From Christiangramia crocea (lineage in GTDB: Bacteria; Bacteroidota; Bacteroidia; Flavobacteriales; Flavobacteriaceae): DNA of 64,000 nucleotides. A model generated the notes under the pieces. That model was not told where the DNA came from and ran no database searches. It worked only from the letters and a program-made list of their open reading frames with translations. The position numbers and the translations under genes were made by a program. Location: assembly GCF_022410465.1 (NCBI RefSeq), contig NZ_JAJSON010000013.1, positions 1 to 64,000 on the forward strand, read 5' to 3'. This document shows, in pieces, positions 61,461 to 64,000 of this stretch (its first letter is position 1; each line of letters opens with the position of its first letter).

Positions 61461-62288
61461 ATGGAAACAATTACTGAAAATCAGCAAGCCAGGAGGACCG
61501 ACAAAAACAAAAAAATGTTCGGTATTATCAATCCCGGCAAAGCCTTTCACTTCCCTATGAGTGATTTTATGGCATCGACCTCGCCTTATGGGCGAACATT
61601 CATAACTGCGATCGTTTTCGTTAGTCTGATGTTGTTAATGGGATGCTCGAAAGATGATCTAACCGAAAAACCGGTCATTTCACATGATGCAGCAGCTCAG
61701 GTTAATGCAGCAGCGATGAATGCCAACAGCAATGGCCTTATCACCCAGAGCTTCCCTTCCGGGGAAAACCCGGGTCCTCCACTCTATGCTTCAGGCCTGA
61801 GCCTTGGCCTCTCCGATTTCGGGGCGACCCGAACAGATGGCGAGTGGGTGGCTATCACCTTCGTGCGGAATCCGGATTGTATCCCGGCCGACTACAATCT
61901 CCTGTCGGCCCCCAACATCCCGTTTGTATTCGGGTGTAGCCTTACGATAGAGGGCACGGTATGGTTACGCGATCCTGCAAATCCCTCGAATGCCGTTAAG
62001 GCCATGCATCGTGGCCTGGGCGCTGTACCGGTCTATTTCGTAGCTCTATCAGAGTTTGAGTCGGCAACCCAGGATCTTATACTAACGATCGGGGAGTTGA
62101 ATGGTTTGTCGTCACTTTTGATCGGCTATGCCAGCTATCAAAGGGATGTGATCCAGTTTCCGCAAAACGGCCGGCCTGGAATGCACAGCATTGTCTCCCG
62201 TGGTGAACTGGAAGACGGGCGTTCCTTTGAGCACATAGGTGTGGTGGTTGGAGCACGGAACGTAAATACCACCATCCGCTTCGAGTGA
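61461..62288 (+). CDS. GC-rich orphan lipoprotein of unknown function
   Basis: 275 residues at most; lipobox LMGC about residue 63. The long N-terminus before the signal segment suggests the real start may be the ATG at 61557 (MSDFMASTSPYG). The mature part is unlike known families: NPGPPLYASGLSLGLSDFGATR, ADYNLLSAPNIPFVFGCSL, and HRGLGAVPVYFVAL are its clearest segments. Two 60-bp lines sampled inside (61741-61860) are 60 and 63 percent G+C, far above neighbours and against the codon habit of the rest of the window. It looks like a recent acquisition. Confidence 0.65.
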   Translation: METITENQQARRTDKNKKMFGIINPGKAFHFPMSDFMASTSPYGRTFITAIVFVSLMLLMGCSKDDLTEKPVISHDAAAQVNAAAMNANSNGLITQSFPSGENPGPPLYASGLSLGLSDFGATRTDGEWVAITFVRNPDCIPADYNLLSAPNIPFVFGCSLTIEGTVWLRDPANPSNAVKAMHRGLGAVPVYFVALSEFESATQDLILTIGELNGLSSLLIGYASYQRDVIQFPQNGRPGMHSIVSRGELEDGRSFEHIGVVVGARNVNTTIRFE

Positions 62289-62317
62289 CCAACAATAGCC
62301 TCGATTTTAGAAATTAT

Positions 62318-62345
62318 GCGGAATAATCTTCACGGATTATTCCGC
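62318..62345. terminator. bidirectional hairpin between convergent genes
   Basis: GCGGAATAATC / GATTATTCCGC, an 11-bp perfect stem with a 6-nt loop, 30 bp after the lipoprotein stop and 69 bp after the stop of the convergent OLD gene. T tracts are short on both sides. Confidence 0.65.
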
Positions 62346-62413
62346 TGGTTTGTTTCTTGAATGGAGTTCTTCAAATGTCACTTCTATTTTGAGTTATGCT
62401 TTGTTAGCCTCAG

Positions 62414-64000
62414 TTATCTGCCGTTCCATTTATAAATTTCATTCAACAACTGGTTTAGCCTTCTCTTAAGATCAAGAATATTTAAGTCGTTCTCATCTAT
62501 ATATTGAATAATTTCTTTTGAAAATTTACTTTTTGCTGATCCATAATTCTTTTTCGTTTTTTTTGAAATTATATCTTCCAATTTTTTGTCAGGATCAATT
62601 TTAATTTTTTTATCTATCCACTTACTTAATGTAGATTCCGTTAAGTAATTTTCAATTTCTCTTCCTTTGGTAATCCAACACTTTTTTTCTCCTATTTCAG
62701 ATTTAATCCTCTTCTTTGTGCAATTGATTTTGGCCTGACTGGTAAACCCGTCACGATCCATAATCACAAAAGCATTCCTATTTAATTTCAACAATGAAAT
62801 TAGGTCTTTTACAATTACCTCATTTTGGAAAGAAAGATGAGATAATAATCTACCTCCATAAAACATTATTGTAAAATGTAGTCCTTCAATTAATTGGTCA
62901 TCAAGTATTTTTAACCATTTTAATAAATAAACCCTATCACTTGGACCTTCCACCCAGATAACGCCATTTGATTGCAGAATATCGCTAGATTGATATCCTA
63001 AATCATCTAGAATTTGGATTGATTTTTTTGATCTGTCCGCATGAGAAATTTCTGAAAATTTACCATTATTTCTAATATGATAAATAGATGTATTCTTGCT
63101 CGAATCAAGAAAAATGTTTGAATGTGTAGTGATGAAATATTGGTTATTTGTTTTGTCTAAAAACCTTATAAATTTTCTTTGTAATTCAGGATGAAGATGG
63201 ATTTCAGGTTCTTCTAAACAGACTATGCAGTTCTCATGAATTACTAATGTACTACATAAAATAACTAATTGATGAATTCCTGTTCCGAAGGATTCTAATG
63301 GAAGTCTATTTCCGTCTATTGTTAGAACAATTTCTTCTTTTGTATGAGGGATCTCAATTTCTAAATCTGGTTTATTAATAAGATCACTTACAAATTTTTG
63401 AATCTTTAAAAATTTTTTGCGAAGATTTTCATCCCCAATTAAAGGATTTTGCATTTCAAACATTTTGCTAATAATGTTTGACCCATTGATCGATGAATTA
63501 GAGTCTCCAAAATCATGTCCTTCTTTGATTATCCTAAAATGAGGAATATAAATTAAATCATCAAAAACTCTTTTTATTTTCCTTTCTACAAATCCTGACC
63601 AAAGGCCTTTAACAGCTTCCTGAAGTTGTGGTTTACCGGCAGAAGAATACTGATTTTGAAATGGTATTAATTCATGTTGTTCGGCCTCGGCGATAAATAC
63701 TGGCAGCTCAATAATTCCTTTATTGAAATTATACCATAGAAAATGATCATTCTGTAATATCTCTTTTCTTCGGTATGTTAGTCTTTCTTTGTTAACCGGT
63801 AAGTCTTCTCCGTTAAATTTTAATGCAATTTCAGCCCCTAATTCATTTCTCCTATACTGATTTTGAATGTTATTCGGAAATTTCTTAAATTCTCTAAGAT
63901 TGGAATTAATTAGTTGAAGAAACCTAAGGACATTAGATTTTCCACAATTATTTTTTCCAATAATTACATTAATCTTTTTTAAATTATCAAGTGTAACTCC
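62414..64000 (-). CDS. OLD-family ATP-dependent nuclease, 5' end beyond window
   Basis: The frame is open from 62414 to the window edge (529 codons), so the start lies outside. Translating the upstream part shows Walker A GKNNCGKSN near the N-terminus. Then come the ABC-type Walker B CLEEPEIHLHP, the H-loop ITTHSN, and a C-terminal TOPRIM domain (VEGPSDRVYLLKW and VIMDRDG, the acidic metal residues). This is the OLD class 2/GajA-type ATPase-nuclease layout used in phage defence and some retrons. No GajB-like helicase follows on the downstream side, so a partner, if any, is upstream. The gene is very AT-rich, unlike its neighbours. Confidence 0.85.
   Translation of the reverse strand, partial: GVTLDNLKKINVIIGKNNCGKSNVLRFLQLINSNLREFKKFPNNIQNQYRRNELGAEIALKFNGEDLPVNKERLTYRRKEILQNDHFLWYNFNKGIIELPVFIAEAEQHELIPFQNQYSSAGKPQLQEAVKGLWSGFVERKIKRVFDDLIYIPHFRIIKEGHDFGDSNSSINGSNIISKMFEMQNPLIGDENLRKKFLKIQKFVSDLINKPDLEIEIPHTKEEIVLTIDGNRLPLESFGTGIHQLVILCSTLVIHENCIVCLEEPEIHLHPELQRKFIRFLDKTNNQYFITTHSNIFLDSSKNTSIYHIRNNGKFSEISHADRSKKSIQILDDLGYQSSDILQSNGVIWVEGPSDRVYLLKWLKILDDQLIEGLHFTIMFYGGRLLSHLSFQNEVIVKDLISLLKLNRNAFVIMDRDGFTSQAKINCTKKRIKSEIGEKKCWITKGREIENYLTESTLSKWIDKKIKIDPDKKLEDIISKKTKKNYGSAKSKFSKEIIQYIDENDLNILDLKRRLNQLLNEIYKWNGR

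Noticed and set aside
62414-64000. Gabija system
   Set aside because: GajA-like architecture but no GajB helicase on the downstream side; the upstream side is not visible.
1-64000. CRISPR arrays, rRNA genes, insertion sequences
   Set aside because: No regularly spaced repeats, no rRNA segments and no transposase genes were seen on either strand.

Overview
The window looks like chromosome of a marine flavobacterium (Bacteroidetes, probably a Gramella/Christiangramia- or Salegentibacter-like Flavobacteriaceae). The grounds are AT-leaning DNA, promoters of the Bacteroidetes type (TTTG about 20 bp before TAnnTTTG), many SusD-era style lipoproteins and family markers common there (DUF4270, DUF4907, DUF6448, BfmA/BtgA, TonB of the KNPKADL type, DPP III). 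The genus is inference from memory of these families, not a search.

Layout. 1-3.7 kb: two peptidases. 3.98 kb: a tRNA-Leu(UAG) gene. 4.0-31.75 kb: an integrated element of about 27.7 kb inserted in that tRNA, bounded by a perfect 53-bp direct repeat of the tRNA 3' part, with a tyrosine recombinase at the far end, inner GGTACAAC repeats at both ends, and a mobilization remnant (BfmA, a winged-helix protein, JAB/RadC, SSB) at the near end. No relaxase or conjugation apparatus is present. 31.9-64 kb: chromosomal genes (TonB, sulfatase, MFS, proteases, VPS10/BNR protein, PLP decarboxylase, two vanadium-haloperoxidase-like lipoproteins, small enzymes), ending in a compositionally foreign edge: a GC-rich lipoprotein gene followed by an AT-rich OLD-family nuclease cut by the window end.

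The element carries three cargo blocks. (i) 7.9-14.8 kb: a LytS/LytT two-component system, a DUF4907 protein, a Kelch lipoprotein and an outer-membrane protein on one strand, divergent from a DUF4270 lipoprotein and a second outer-membrane protein; a mirrored pair of promoter elements sits between the arms. This is the best candidate for an undescribed envelope system. (ii) 14.9-23.4 kb: a ten-gene run TetR-TolC-HlyD-ABC-ABC-permease-permease-membrane protein-DUF2141-phospholipase A. (iii) 23.5-29.7 kb: a stress block with a Crp/Fnr regulator, the RIC di-iron repair protein, DUF6448 and DUF2231-like proteins, an AraC-type membrane regulator and an orphan Pycsar-type membrane effector. Three promoters in block iii carry a TGAT-N4-ATCA box at exactly the same distance (36.5 bp) from a TAnnTTTG -7 element, so the regulator and its targets appear to travel together.

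Outside the element the strongest observation is a tandem duplication of haloperoxidase-like genes in which one copy keeps the vanadate-binding and acid-base residues and the other has lost them all, along with the symmetry of a shared upstream dyad.
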